A DNA stretch of 45,625 nucleotides from Flavobacteriales bacterium (GCA_020437755.1 JAGQVX010000010.1:1-45625); one strand, 5' to 3'. Shown: positions 17,118 to 26,328, counted from the stretch's first letter. The notes: generated by a model not told the origin, from the sequence alone. Numbers and translations: made by a program.

Positions 17118-19178
17118 CTAGCGCTGGATTATGAATGTTTCGGATCCAAGTGATTGGTATTGACTATTGAATATGGACAAGGTATATACGCCATTCGGCA
17201 AATGGTCAATTGCCAACTGGAACCGAGAGCCTTCCACCTGCAACGCTTGCCGTTCAATGACCCTTCCCGTGGCATCCTGAACCGAAATCTCCAATGAGTT
17301 AACAGCAACATCCAGATCAATCCACAGGTAATCGGAAGCGGGCACGGGGTACAATCCGAACACCGATTCACCTTCCCGGATGCCATCAATTTGATCCACA
17401 TTCAACACGAATTCGCATTCCGATGTATTCCCGCATTGATCTGTAGCTGAAAACGTGGCGAAATGAATCCCGGGGGCAAGTACAATTCCCGCCGGTGGAT
17501 CCTGAACCCAGGTAATGGGAGCGTCGCAAGCCTCCTCCACGGTTTCGATTTCGAGGGAAAGCAAGGGCATCAACACATTGGAAGAACCATCCTCGGGAGT
17601 GAGGTTGAGGGTATCCGGACAAAGAATCTCGGGTGCTACGTCATCGTAGAATTGAATGACTTGTGCGAATGTAGTGGTATTGGCACAGGAATCTGTGGCC
17701 ATCCAAATGCGGTACATCTGCGAGGTGCATCCTATTGCTTCTTCATACTCTTCGTACGTCACCTCGGTTGGCCAGCAATTGTCTTCAGCTTCCAGCATCA
17801 AGGGGACGACCTCGGTTCCACACTCCAGACTCATATAGGACTCAGGGGTATTGATAAAAACCGGGGCAGCGTTATCGCTGACATGGATAACCTGTTGTGC
17901 CATTGATTCATTGCCACATGCATCCTGGGCGATGTAGGTGCGCACAATATCGTAGCTGCACGTCAACACATCGGCATCCTCGCTCATGATCCACGTCACT
18001 TCACCACAATTATCTGTGGCAACCGGAAATTCCATTTCCGGTATAGAATCACAGCTTACCCACAAGGTATCGAAGGGCAATCCGATGATATAGGGCGCTT
18101 CATCATCCGAAAAAACGACTTCTTGTTGCGCCGTTCCTGAATGACCTTCTTCATCCATGACATCAATGGTAAACGTTATGGTTCCACAAGGCCCTCCCTG
18201 GATGGATGAGATGGTCACGACCGTGGTTTCTCCCCATGAAAATCCCAATTCGTATTCAGGTTGGATATCCGCTGTGGGACATAGTTCCAAAAGCGTTTCA
18301 TCGGCATATACTCCGTAATCTTCGCCCGTTCCTTCAGCCTCACAAATACTCAACAAAGACGACACACCATTGTATGAACCGCCACCATCATAATAGTAAT
18401 TGTATCCATTGGCCCACAGACCAATAACATAGGTATCACCCGGTGTTAGTCCGTCGACTAGTTGCGGATCGTCGTTGGACATCGAGTTTACGCAAACTGT
18501 ATTCACGGACAAGCATGAACTTCCTACAACAAACCCCATGTCATACCATGGATCGTAGCCCGCAAACTCAATAGTTGAGGTAGAAACAGTGACTGCCCCG
18601 CTTTCGGGAGCCACAAAATTCCTCCACAACACATAAAGGCTACTTCCCACGCATGAGGGGGTGAATTGCGCGTCATATTCAAAGGGAGCTTTAAAATCAA
18701 CTTCTTGGTAGCCTTCAATCCATTCCCCGCACTGCACAGGTGGCAATACAGGTATCTCAGGTCCTGGGCAAAACACGCCATCGTCGGGATAAGCTACATA
18801 TGTGACACTAGCTTCAACCCATTCCGAGCCTGCATCCGGATAGCCATCTGCAGGTCCTCCTTCGCCATCGTCACAATCACATATCGAACGAATCCAGGCC
18901 ATTTCGGTCCATTCAAAGAAATAATAGGTATCGCCATAAACCGGTGTTACCAGTGTTCCCACTCCCATTCCGGGCATGAACCATGGCATTCCGTACTCAA
19001 TTTCATAGTACAAAACATCACATTCCGAGTTGAACGGTTCCGTCCAGGTAAGCACAAATTCTCCCATAACGCCATCCACCATCAATTGAGGATTCAAAGG
19101 CGGAGAACACGTTTGTGCATTATACAAAACGGGGGAAAGACAAATCAACGCTAGTAGTAATAGTCTATTCATAATCAA
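17118..19178 (-). CDS. T9SS-secreted modular adhesin-like protein (short paralog)
   Basis: The product has 686 residues. A signal peptide (MIMNRLLLLALICLSPVLYNAQ) is followed by a fibronectin-like strand pair. A Cys-containing N-terminal region of about 270 residues comes next. Then come alternating Ig/HYR-like modules of about 75-85 residues marked by DNCG..TW, SYDIVRTYIAQDACGN, MYRIWMATDSCANTTTF and ATFSATDQCGNTSECEF. The last 80 residues are a Por sorting domain (FGLYPVPASDYLWIDL ... LPNGVYTLSIF). It lies 81 bases downstream of a longer paralog on the same strand. Over the 3' end the two genes are nearly identical at DNA level. It is probably a surface or released adhesive protein, with no enzymatic motif seen. 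An ATG two codons downstream is an equally possible start. Confidence 0.85.
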   Translation of the reverse strand: MIMNRLLLLALICLSPVLYNAQTCSPPLNPQLMVDGVMGEFVLTWTEPFNSECDVLYYEIEYGMPWFMPGMGVGTLVTPVYGDTYYFFEWTEMAWIRSICDCDDGEGGPADGYPDAGSEWVEASVTYVAYPDDGVFCPGPEIPVLPPVQCGEWIEGYQEVDFKAPFEYDAQFTPSCVGSSLYVLWRNFVAPESGAVTVSTSTIEFAGYDPWYDMGFVVGSSCLSVNTVCVNSMSNDDPQLVDGLTPGDTYVIGLWANGYNYYYDGGGSYNGVSSLLSICEAEGTGEDYGVYADETLLELCPTADIQPEYELGFSWGETTVVTISSIQGGPCGTITFTIDVMDEEGHSGTAQQEVVFSDDEAPYIIGLPFDTLWVSCDSIPEMEFPVATDNCGEVTWIMSEDADVLTCSYDIVRTYIAQDACGNESMAQQVIHVSDNAAPVFINTPESYMSLECGTEVVPLMLEAEDNCWPTEVTYEEYEEAIGCTSQMYRIWMATDSCANTTTFAQVIQFYDDVAPEILCPDTLNLTPEDGSSNVLMPLLSLEIETVEEACDAPITWVQDPPAGIVLAPGIHFATFSATDQCGNTSECEFVLNVDQIDGIREGESVFGLYPVPASDYLWIDLDVAVNSLEISVQDATGRVIERQALQVEGSRFQLAIDHLPNGVYTLSIFNSQYQSLGSETFIIQR

Positions 19179-19226
19179 TTGGTTACATTCATTTTAGCGA
19201 CATGGTTAAGATTACCAGGTAATCCA

Positions 19227-19239
19227 TTTGGCGCATGCC
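19227..19239 (+). repeat. Intergenic copy of TTTGGCGNATGCC
   Basis: TTTGGCGCATGCC, preceded by CCA, lies in the 81-bp spacer between the two tandem paralogs. The same 16-base string CCATTTGGCGCATGCC occurs upstream of the longer paralog at 21898-21913. Confidence 0.8.
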
Positions 19240-19259
19240 TGCCCTTCTTTACAGCTTTG

Positions 19260-21767
19260 CTAGCGCTGCACAATGAAGGCTTTTGAGCCCACGAAATTGT
19301 TAGTATTCGTGAATATGGACAAGGTATATACGCCATTCGGCAAATGGTCAATTGCCCACTGGAATCGTACATCCTCCGCTTGCACCGCTTGCCGATCAAT
19401 CACCCTTCCGGTGGCATCCTGAACCCTAATTTCCAAAGAGGCCGCGGGAACGCCCAAGTCAATCCAAATCAAGTCGGAAGCCGGAACCGGATATAATCCG
19501 AAGGCAGCTTGACGATCTTCGAGGCCATCAATCTGATCCACATTCAACACGAATTCGCATTCTGATGTGTTGCCGCATTGATCCGTAGCTGAGAACGTGG
19601 CTACATGAATCCCGGGGGCGAGCACAATTCCAGCCGGCGGATCTTGAACCCAGGTAATGGGCACATCGCAAGCATCTTCAATGGTTTCAATCTCGAGCGA
19701 GAGCAAGGGCATCAACACATTGGAGGATCCATCTTCAGGTGTGAGAATAAGTGTGTCCGGACAAAGAATTTCAGGGGCTGTTTCATCGTAGAATTCGATA
19801 ATCTGAGTGAAACTTGAAGTATTGTCGCACAGGTCGGTTGCGGTCCAGGTACGGGTAATCTGCGTAGTGCATTCCACCGGCTCTTCAACCGCACTATAAC
19901 TGACCGTAACAGAGGAACAATTATCCTGCGCATCGAGGATCAGTGGCTGCACTTCCGTACCACATTCCAGACTCAGGAGTGCCTCGGGAGTGTCCAGAAG
20001 CTCAGGCGCTTCTGAGTCAGCGACATGGATTACACGCTGCACAGAAGAGGTATTTCCGCAATCATCTTGTGCGGTATAAATACGTACAATATCGTAGCTG
20101 CATGAAGGTTCCTGGGCAATCTCATCGGTCATCCATAACACGTCACCACAGTTGTCTATTGCCTCCAGAACATCCATTTCCGGAATGGAATCGCAACTCA
20201 CCCATAGGGTATCCAACGACCCACCAACAATGGTCGGAGGTTCATTGTCGTAGAATTGGATCACCTGAGTAAAAGTGCTGGTGTTAGCACAATCATCTAC
20301 TGCCGTCCACACCCTATAAAGCTGAGAAGCACATTCAAGCACTTCTTCGTTTTCAGCATAGTCAACGGAGGCTGTCCAGCAATTATCTTCAGCCTCGAGC
20401 ATTACAGGTGGCACCTCCGTTCCGCATGGCAGGCTAACCAACTCCTCGGGGGCATCTGTGAACAACGGTGGCTCTGAATCTGACACATGAATAACCTGGG
20501 ATGCTGAAGCAGTGTTACCGCAGCCATCCTGTGCTGTAAACGTGCGCACGATATCGTAACTGCACGATAACTCATCTGAAACCTCCTCTACCTGCCAAAA
20601 TACATCGCCACAATTGTCTGTAACTTCCGGATACTCTACCTCAGGAATGGATTCACAGCTCACATATACATCATCGAAAGGCACGCCAATAATCACAGGA
20701 GCCTCGTCATCTGAATTGATAATTTCCTGTTGCACAGATGCATAATGTCCTTCGTCATCCTCTACGACTATGGTAAAGGTGATATTTCCACAAGGAAGTT
20801 CCTGAACCGATGATATGGTCACTTCAGTATTCTCCCCCCATGAAAAGCCCAGTTCATACTGAGGTTGGACATCGTCGGGCGGACATAGTTGCATTAACGT
20901 AGCATCTGCATAGACCCCATAATCTTCGGCAGTCGCTTCAGCCTCACACACCAATACACGAGAACCTAAAATATTGTAGAATAAATAGCCATCCCAATAA
21001 TATCCGAATCCATTGCTCCACACGCCCACGGAATACGTTTCTCCGGGCGTTAATCCCTGCACCAATTGCGGTTCAAAGTTGCTCATGGAAGGCACACAAT
21101 GGACTACTTCGGAAGGGGAACCATATACCACTTGAATCCCCATATTGTTCCATGTATCATACCAGGAGTATACCTCATCGGAAGTAGAAATTTCGACGGC
21201 TCCTGTTGAAGGGGCTACGAAGCTTTTCCATAACACATAGCGAGATGATCCGACGCATGACGGCGTGAACAATCCATCGTACTCATAGATGCCTATGAAC
21301 TCAAGAAGCTGATTAGAAGACAACGTCTCACCGCATTGTTCAGGAGTGGAAACGGAAACCGTCGGCCCGGGAAAATCCAAACCAGGTGGCGGCCCCGGAT
21401 TGTCAATAGAAACAGCTGCCTGCACCCAGGCGGATCCGTTGTCAGGCAGACCATCACCTCCTTCGCAATCGCACACGGAGTGAATCCAAACGTATTCCGC
21501 AAACTGGAAAAGGTTGTAACTGGACCCATATACCGGTGAAATGAAATCAGACCCCTCTCCTATTCCCGGTGTGAAAGGTGAATAAGAATATTCAATTTCA
21601 TAATACAATATATCGCACTCCAAGCCGAAAGGTGGAGACCAGGTTAACTCGTAAATTCCGAAGTAGGTATCTACATTGAAGTAAACGTTGTTGGGAGGTA
21701 TGCAAAACTGCGTATAATAAACCGTCGGAATGAGGCAAATCAATGCCAGGAATAGTAGTTTTCTCAT
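19260..21767 (-). CDS. T9SS-secreted modular adhesin-like protein (long paralog)
   Basis: The product has 835 residues, counted from the ATG at 21767 that gives the signal peptide MRKLLFLALICLIPTVYYTQ. It has the same architecture as the 686-residue neighbour but two more Ig/HYR-like modules. The order is module A (SYDIVRTFTAQDGCGN), B (LYRVWTAVDDCANTS), A' (SYDIVRIYTAQDDCGN), B' (ITRTWTATDLCDNTS), then HYR (ATFSATDQCGNTSECEF) and a Por sorting domain (FGLYPVPASDLIWIDLG ... GSKAFIVQR). One A-B pair has therefore been duplicated or lost. Regularly spaced Cys pairs suggest one disulfide per module. It is probably a surface adhesin exported by the T9SS. Confidence 0.85.
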   Translation of the reverse strand: MRKLLFLALICLIPTVYYTQFCIPPNNVYFNVDTYFGIYELTWSPPFGLECDILYYEIEYSYSPFTPGIGEGSDFISPVYGSSYNLFQFAEYVWIHSVCDCEGGDGLPDNGSAWVQAAVSIDNPGPPPGLDFPGPTVSVSTPEQCGETLSSNQLLEFIGIYEYDGLFTPSCVGSSRYVLWKSFVAPSTGAVEISTSDEVYSWYDTWNNMGIQVVYGSPSEVVHCVPSMSNFEPQLVQGLTPGETYSVGVWSNGFGYYWDGYLFYNILGSRVLVCEAEATAEDYGVYADATLMQLCPPDDVQPQYELGFSWGENTEVTISSVQELPCGNITFTIVVEDDEGHYASVQQEIINSDDEAPVIIGVPFDDVYVSCESIPEVEYPEVTDNCGDVFWQVEEVSDELSCSYDIVRTFTAQDGCGNTASASQVIHVSDSEPPLFTDAPEELVSLPCGTEVPPVMLEAEDNCWTASVDYAENEEVLECASQLYRVWTAVDDCANTSTFTQVIQFYDNEPPTIVGGSLDTLWVSCDSIPEMDVLEAIDNCGDVLWMTDEIAQEPSCSYDIVRIYTAQDDCGNTSSVQRVIHVADSEAPELLDTPEALLSLECGTEVQPLILDAQDNCSSVTVSYSAVEEPVECTTQITRTWTATDLCDNTSSFTQIIEFYDETAPEILCPDTLILTPEDGSSNVLMPLLSLEIETIEDACDVPITWVQDPPAGIVLAPGIHVATFSATDQCGNTSECEFVLNVDQIDGLEDRQAAFGLYPVPASDLIWIDLGVPAASLEIRVQDATGRVIDRQAVQAEDVRFQWAIDHLPNGVYTLSIFTNTNNFVGSKAFIVQR

Positions 21768-21900
21768 GGTTTTAAGGTCGTCTGAAAAGCAATATAGTAA
21801 GAACTCCATTAATTTCTAATAGTGTGCCGACATATTCAATCGAAATACACCTATTCCAGTGCTATTCAGGAGATATCTTGTGATACGGTTACGAACCCCA

Positions 21901-21913
21901 TTTGGCGCATGCC
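21901..21913 (+). repeat. Intergenic copy of TTTGGCGNATGCC in the gap 21768-21999
   Basis: TTTGGCGCATGCC is preceded by CCA and shares 16 identical bases with the copy at 19224-19239. The surrounding gap of about 230 bases shows no gene. It should hold the promoter of the long adhesin-like gene, but I cannot place a clear one. Confidence 0.8.
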
Positions 21914-21999
21914 CGAAAATTGAAAAGGCCTACGACTCGCGACCTGTTGTCATGGAAATGCGCAACATTTACTACAGCACGATCTAGCCAACAACCTTT

Positions 22000-24306
22000 T
22001 TAAAGCACCTTCCAGCGAATGCCAATGAGGACACTACGTGGTGCTGACGGACCATAAATGTAATTGCTGTCGCGGTACATACCCGCGTCGAAATCGGTCT
22101 GATACGCACTGAGGATATTGCGCATACCGACGGAAAATTCCAGGGCGCTCTTCATGCGATACCATTTTACCCGGTAAGCAGCCCTGACGCCTAAAACATG
22201 GAACACATCCGAGTGAATAATTTCATTATTATCCTGATTCTCCGCGCCGGCAAAATGAGGAACAAGCATGCTTCCTGTAAACTTGTAATCGGCGCTCAAC
22301 TGTAGATTCTCGCTGAACTCCGAAGAGATCGTAGCAAAGCCATATTGGGAAGGAGTTCGCATAAATTTATGTGTTTCCGGAGCGTCGTCTATGACGTTGA
22401 CCGCTTCGTCAAAAAAGCTCTGTTGGAAGGTCCAACCACCTTGCAGTTGAATCCACCCTTCGACACGGGCACGTACCTCGGCAGTGGCACCGCGCACCTG
22501 AGCACCTTGTCCGTTGCGTTTCTGAAACACCACGCCATGCTCATCCTCCCCCACCTGTTCAAGTACAAACGCCTGATTCAACCGGGTATAAAATCCTTCG
22601 ATTGTAAACCCCACAATAAAATGTTCTTGTGGATGATCCCAGTTGACCGATGCGCTCCAGCTTTGAGAACGCTCGGGCTGCAAATCGGGAGATAATGTTG
22701 CACGTGACACCCCACCTGCTGCAAAAGCGATATGCATATCTGAGTCAAAAGCCTGTGGAGCTCTGAAACCAGTGCCCCAATTGACGCGGAACTGAGTGTA
22801 CTTCTTCCAGGTATACATGACCGATGCTCTGGGACTAAAAACCAGCCCCGACATCAAATTATGGCGATCTGCCCGAATACCGGCGAGGACGGCAATTCCC
22901 AGATCAGATTTCCAGTGGGATTGGCAAAAGGCTCCTAAATCCCTCGTGGTTTGGTCTATTCGATAGCTGTACGCATCAATCTGATCCTCAACCGCATCAT
23001 CCATGTATTCGCATCCAATAGTGAGGGTATTCGTTCCGTATATAAAAGATTCTATGGTACGATTAACTTGTATTCCTCCTTGAATTGTTTGCGCATGGGA
23101 AGTGCCGTAGGGAGGCTTCGCCAAATGCATTTCCAATTCCGTGCTGTCTTCGGGTAACAATCCGGTATAATGGGTTCTGCCCGTTCGCTGCATGCCGGCA
23201 TACACGGCTACGTTGGTCAGATCATCGCGCGAATGCCAGCGATAATCCAATCCACCCATACCCACATGGTGCTGCCGTTCTTCAGATTGTAAGGCCAAAT
23301 GCGCCGGACCGTCCACTATTTCCCCTCCATACCGGTACTCATCAAGGTACATGAAATGCAGATCGACCTCATGTCGGTCGGCCGGAACCCAGTATGCCTG
23401 TGTTCCCAGCGAGGTATTCTTGACGGTAGGTATTTCCGAAAAACCATCCGCATTGGCATCGTATGGATCGCGCTGAAAGTGCGAAAAATATACAGTGGCG
23501 CCGCTATGCCCTTCCTTACCAACCAACGCCCCATATCCGGCATACTGTGTGGAAGATGATTCACGGGAAAGCCATTCGCTACCAAGCGATAATTCGGCCG
23601 AATTTCGAACGGGTTTTCGGGTAATGACGTTGATTGTTCCACCAATAGCGCTCGACCCGTACAAGGAAGAACCACCGCCACGTACCACTTCAATACGCTC
23701 AATAAAAGATGCCGGAACCTGTTCCAGCCCGTACAATCCGGCCAGGGCAGAAAGCAAGGGACGACCATTGATTAGAATTTGGGAATAGCCCCCGGCCAGT
23801 CCATTCATGCGCACCTGGCTGTAGTTGCAGGTCTGACAATCCGTCTCCACGCGTATCCCGGGCAAAAACTGCAGACCATCGGCCAAATGCACTGCCTGTA
23901 CCTGTTCGATGGCTTTCTTGTCGAGCAAATCCACCAATACAGGTGATTCACTGCGTTTGTTTTGCGTGCGGGTTCCGGTGACAACCACTTCATTTAAAGT
24001 GGACACCTGTTCAAAGGTGAGCGTTATATGTGCGTCGGGGGTGACATCCGTCAAATGGATGGGCTGCGAAACGCGCTCGTATCCTACAAATGATGCATTG
24101 ATGCGGTATTGGCCTAAGGGAATTCCTTCCATCCGAAACGCTCCGGAACTGTCGGTAAGATCAGCCCACGTTGTTCCCGACAAGAACACTTGTGCATACG
24201 GAACCACCTCTCCTTGGTACATCACCTTGCCCTCGATGGTTCCGGTTTGACCGGAAAAAGAAAGTGCGACAATCAGAATCGCGAATAGGAGAAACAGCCT
24301 TCGCAT
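22000..24306 (-). CDS. TonB-dependent outer-membrane receptor, metal-regulated
   Basis: The product has 768 residues. A signal peptide is followed by a carboxypeptidase-regulatory-like N-terminal domain (about 22-105; IEGKVMYQGEVVPYAQV, FRMEGIPLGQYRINASFVGY). Next are a plug (about 110-245; VVVTGTRTQ, ERIEVVRGGGSSLYGSSAIGG) and a 22-stranded barrel. The plug carries a Cys-x2-Cys motif (ETDCQTCNYSQVRMNGL), unusual for general siderophore receptors. The gene diverges from a DtxR/MntR-like regulator, and a palindrome sits inside its promoter. The ligand is therefore most likely a metal or metal chelate (iron or manganese class); that is inference. The barrel ends IGIRWKVL. Confidence 0.92.
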   Translation of the reverse strand: MRRLFLLFAILIVALSFSGQTGTIEGKVMYQGEVVPYAQVFLSGTTWADLTDSSGAFRMEGIPLGQYRINASFVGYERVSQPIHLTDVTPDAHITLTFEQVSTLNEVVVTGTRTQNKRSESPVLVDLLDKKAIEQVQAVHLADGLQFLPGIRVETDCQTCNYSQVRMNGLAGGYSQILINGRPLLSALAGLYGLEQVPASFIERIEVVRGGGSSLYGSSAIGGTINVITRKPVRNSAELSLGSEWLSRESSSTQYAGYGALVGKEGHSGATVYFSHFQRDPYDANADGFSEIPTVKNTSLGTQAYWVPADRHEVDLHFMYLDEYRYGGEIVDGPAHLALQSEERQHHVGMGGLDYRWHSRDDLTNVAVYAGMQRTGRTHYTGLLPEDSTELEMHLAKPPYGTSHAQTIQGGIQVNRTIESFIYGTNTLTIGCEYMDDAVEDQIDAYSYRIDQTTRDLGAFCQSHWKSDLGIAVLAGIRADRHNLMSGLVFSPRASVMYTWKKYTQFRVNWGTGFRAPQAFDSDMHIAFAAGGVSRATLSPDLQPERSQSWSASVNWDHPQEHFIVGFTIEGFYTRLNQAFVLEQVGEDEHGVVFQKRNGQGAQVRGATAEVRARVEGWIQLQGGWTFQQSFFDEAVNVIDDAPETHKFMRTPSQYGFATISSEFSENLQLSADYKFTGSMLVPHFAGAENQDNNEIIHSDVFHVLGVRAAYRVKWYRMKSALEFSVGMRNILSAYQTDFDAGMYRDSNYIYGPSAPRSVLIGIRWKVL

Positions 24307-24324
24307 AGGAACAATTTAGTATCG

Positions 24325-24354
24325 CAAAAATAAATAGTTAGACCTATCTAACAA
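24325..24354 (-). promoter_or_regulatory. Bacteroidota promoter of the TonB receptor with embedded operator
   Basis: On the minus strand TTG (24354-24352) is followed by exactly 19 bases and TATTTTTG (24332-24325), an ideal TTG-N19-TAnnTTTG promoter. Transcription would begin a few bases before the receptor ATG at 24306. Confidence 0.8.
24337..24352. promoter_or_regulatory. Candidate DtxR/MntR-family operator
   Basis: GTTAGACCTATCTAAC has perfect 6-bp arms (GTTAGA/TCTAAC) with a 4-base centre. It occupies the spacer between the -33 and -7 boxes of the receptor promoter, where a bound dimer would block RNA polymerase. It resembles the TTAGG-type dyads bound by this regulator family. It lies 47 bases before the regulator start codon, so it could serve autoregulation too. 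Confidence 0.72.
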
Positions 24355-24374
24355 ATAAATTTACACAATTCGAA

Positions 24375-24382
24375 TATCTTTG
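24375..24382 (+). promoter_or_regulatory. Likely -7 box for the DtxR/MntR-type regulator gene
   Basis: TATCTTTG matches TAnnTTTG and lies 17 bases before the GTG start codon. No clear TTG is present 19 bases upstream, but the operator ends in that region. Confidence 0.5.
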
Positions 24383-24398
24383 CCTTAAAAGAGTATCA

Positions 24399-25064
24399 GT
24401 GCCTACCATTATCAAGGAAAATTATCTCAAGGCTTTGTTGTTCCTGAATCAACAATCGGATGCAATAACCATTACCCAACTGGGTGAGGTTATGGGAGTC
24501 AGCAAGCCAACCGTGAATGACATGGTGAAAAAGCTCAAATCGGCCGGATGGGTAGAACACGAAAAGTATCAACCTATTCACCTCACCAAAGAAGGACAGA
24601 TGAAAGCCGCCCTGGTGGTTCGCAAGCACAGACTCTCGGAAATGTTTCTGTGTGAAATCATGGGATTTGGATGGGAGGAAGTACATGAGATTGCCGAACA
24701 GCTAGAGCATATTCGCAGCGAACAGTTCTTCGATCGTATGGACGAATTATTGGGCTTTCCGAAGGTTGACCCGCATGGTTCCCCTATTCCCGATCGCAAC
24801 GGACATTTGGAACACCCCCACTATCCACTTCTCAGCCAGATTATGTTGGGCAAGGTGGTCGTAAAAGGACTTGCCGAAAGTTCCACTTCGTTCCTGAAAT
24901 TTCTGAACAACAAAAATATTCGTCTGGGAACCATCCTCACCATTACCGGAAAGGAGGATTTTGACGGCAGCATGGTTGTGCATTATAATGAGCATCAACA
25001 AGAAACGTTGAGTGCATCGGTCACCGAACGACTGCTCGTAGAAGTAGTAAATGGGGCTAGTTAA
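24399..25064 (+). CDS. DtxR/MntR-family metal-dependent transcriptional regulator
   Basis: The product has 221 residues. The N-terminal winged helix (about 1-65; ITQLGEVMGVSKPTVNDMVKKLKSAGWVEH) is followed by the dimerisation and metal-binding domain (about 70-140). Candidate metal ligands there are MFLCEIMGFGWEEVHEIAEQLEHI (Cys, Glu, His) and FPKVDPHGSPIP. An SH3/FeoA-like C-terminal domain (about 150-215) follows. The start is a GTG, the first in-frame start after the -7 box, and an upstream ATG is not available. Regulators of this family bind DNA when loaded with Fe or Mn and repress uptake genes. The divergent TonB receptor with an operator in its promoter is the evident target. Confidence 0.9.
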   Translation: MPTIIKENYLKALLFLNQQSDAITITQLGEVMGVSKPTVNDMVKKLKSAGWVEHEKYQPIHLTKEGQMKAALVVRKHRLSEMFLCEIMGFGWEEVHEIAEQLEHIRSEQFFDRMDELLGFPKVDPHGSPIPDRNGHLEHPHYPLLSQIMLGKVVVKGLAESSTSFLKFLNNKNIRLGTILTITGKEDFDGSMVVHYNEHQQETLSASVTERLLVEVVNGAS

Positions 25065-25073
25065 GTGTGTGGC

Positions 25074-25961
25074 CTATTTCCCGACTTCCGTTGTCGTCTC
25101 CACTACTTCCACCGTCAATCCACGCTCACGTAAAGCATTAATTAGTCCGGTCTCGCCAGGCAGATGAAGCGCTCCCACCGCGCAAAACACCGTTTTGGTT
25201 TTCATGATTTCATGCACCCTATCGGTGAAATATTCATTTCTGCGCACCAGAAATTCCCGATCAAATTCACCCGGGATTTGGGCACTTTGGTAGTACACAT
25301 GCATGCTGTCGATTTCTTGGTTCACATACCAGCGGTTCAGATCTTCCATAATGGCTAATTGTCCGTCCCAATCATCCACCATTTCCAGCAGCCAATCGGC
25401 CTGCTCCCTCAATGTCATGCTGTCCAATCCCGAAAGGGCCTCCATTGCAGTTTCCAGTCCGGCAATTTCTCTTCCCGACTTCTTACCCTGCTTCTGAATC
25501 CATTCATCGAGCAGGTGTTTTTCATCGCCGGGAAGCATTTTCTCACTTAACATCGCCATTACAAAAAACGGCTTCAACCGACTGCACAACATAGCTTGCA
25601 GTCCTAGTTTATCTTTGAGCAATGCCTCGATTCGTTCATATTCTTCAGGGGTGTACAGGTTGGCCAGGACGGTGTCATTGGGCAGAATCATCAGTGGTGC
25701 CATCTCCGCTGCCTGGTCTTTGGCATCATCCATATTCACCTCTCCGGCCACTACATCAACCGAAAGGATGATTTGCTTGATTTCTTTTTTCAGAAAAAAC
25801 GCGCGGGAATCTCGGGTGTGAAAAGTTCCATAGACGTACGAAGTATCCTGAACATCACCTCCATACACTTTGTACATAAGTCCTTGCGCTGAAACGGAAC
25901 TACTGCACGCAATCGCAACTATCCCTAATAAAAAGGTCCACATCGATACCCGATTATTCAT
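25074..25961 (-). CDS. TraB/GumN family protein, exported
   Basis: The product has 295 residues from the ATG at 25961 (MNNRVSMWTFLLGIVAIACSSSVSAQ), which gives a compact signal peptide. Two slightly longer starts are possible. Family marks are the N-terminal YVYGTFHTRD, in the place of the GxxH motif, and the C-terminal VGALHLPGETGLINALRERG, in the place of GxxHxxG. TraB/GumN (Tiki-like) proteins are probable metalloproteases acting outside the cytoplasm, but the bacterial substrates are unknown. A Cys at residue 19 follows IA rather than a good lipobox, so ordinary signal cleavage after VSAQ is preferred. It converges on the metal regulator with 9 bases between. Confidence 0.8.
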   Translation of the reverse strand: MNNRVSMWTFLLGIVAIACSSSVSAQGLMYKVYGGDVQDTSYVYGTFHTRDSRAFFLKKEIKQIILSVDVVAGEVNMDDAKDQAAEMAPLMILPNDTVLANLYTPEEYERIEALLKDKLGLQAMLCSRLKPFFVMAMLSEKMLPGDEKHLLDEWIQKQGKKSGREIAGLETAMEALSGLDSMTLREQADWLLEMVDDWDGQLAIMEDLNRWYVNQEIDSMHVYYQSAQIPGEFDREFLVRRNEYFTDRVHEIMKTKTVFCAVGALHLPGETGLINALRERGLTVEVVETTTEVGK

Positions 25962-25984
25962 AATTCCCATTATTTTTGACGCGT

Positions 25985-26150
25985 CGGGCAACCTCAAGCG
26001 GGTTACCTACGTCTATAACGCATCATGATTTTTACAAATCCGACATACCGTACATCCCAATCGACCGTGAAGGTATGCTCCTATTCGGGACAAAGATAAC
26101 CGTCTGCCCTCAGATTGTATCCAAGTCCCGCCCATGCGGGATTTTTTTTT
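25985..26150 (+). ncRNA. Candidate small RNA
   Basis: This part of the 438-bp gap 25962-26399 has no credible gene. A strong plus-strand terminator ends at 26150, and a TAnnTTTG match (TATTTTTG, 25971-25978) lies at its left end, so a transcript of about 165 nt is possible. No -33 TTG is seen at the right spacing, and I recognise no Rfam family. The alternative is read-through from the metal regulator gene, antisense to the TraB/GumN gene. Confidence 0.25.
26126..26150 (+). terminator. Strong rho-independent terminator without an upstream plus-strand gene
   Basis: TCCCGC (26126-26131) and GCGGGA (26136-26141) form a 6-bp GC-rich stem with loop CCAT, followed by nine T (26142-26150). The closest plus-strand gene ends more than 1 kb upstream. 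Confidence 0.7.
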
Positions 26151-26247
26151 ACCCCATTTTCCAATCAATTTAACACACAACGCCATGTACACCCTTTCCC
26201 AAACCACTGCCTGTACGAACTGAATCGAATCCTTCCTCATAACATTC

Positions 26248-26328
26248 TTTGATAGAACTATCAAGATTCGCAATGACACCCCCGACCGGAATCGGGATGG
26301 GATTCCGCATTTTCACGTTCGCGTCAGA
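26248..26328. repeat. Small inverted repeats in the gap before the MFS gene
   Basis: TTGATAG-AA-CTATCAA (about 26249-26264) is a near-perfect palindrome. It is followed by ATTCGCAATGAC and by GGAATC-GGGATG-GGATTCC. The order of these blocks looks like a degraded intergenic repeat. No gene is seen from 26151 to 26399. Confidence 0.35.

Noticed and set aside
25904-25961. Lipoprotein signal in the TraB/GumN protein
   Set aside because: The Cys follows Ala-Ile-Ala, with no Leu/Val/Ile at -3. Ordinary signal peptidase cleavage after VSAQ fits better.
25985-26150. tRNA or 4.5S/6S-type RNA
   Set aside because: No T-loop, anticodon arm, acceptor pairing or SRP tetraloop motif could be found, so only a generic small-RNA call is made at low confidence.
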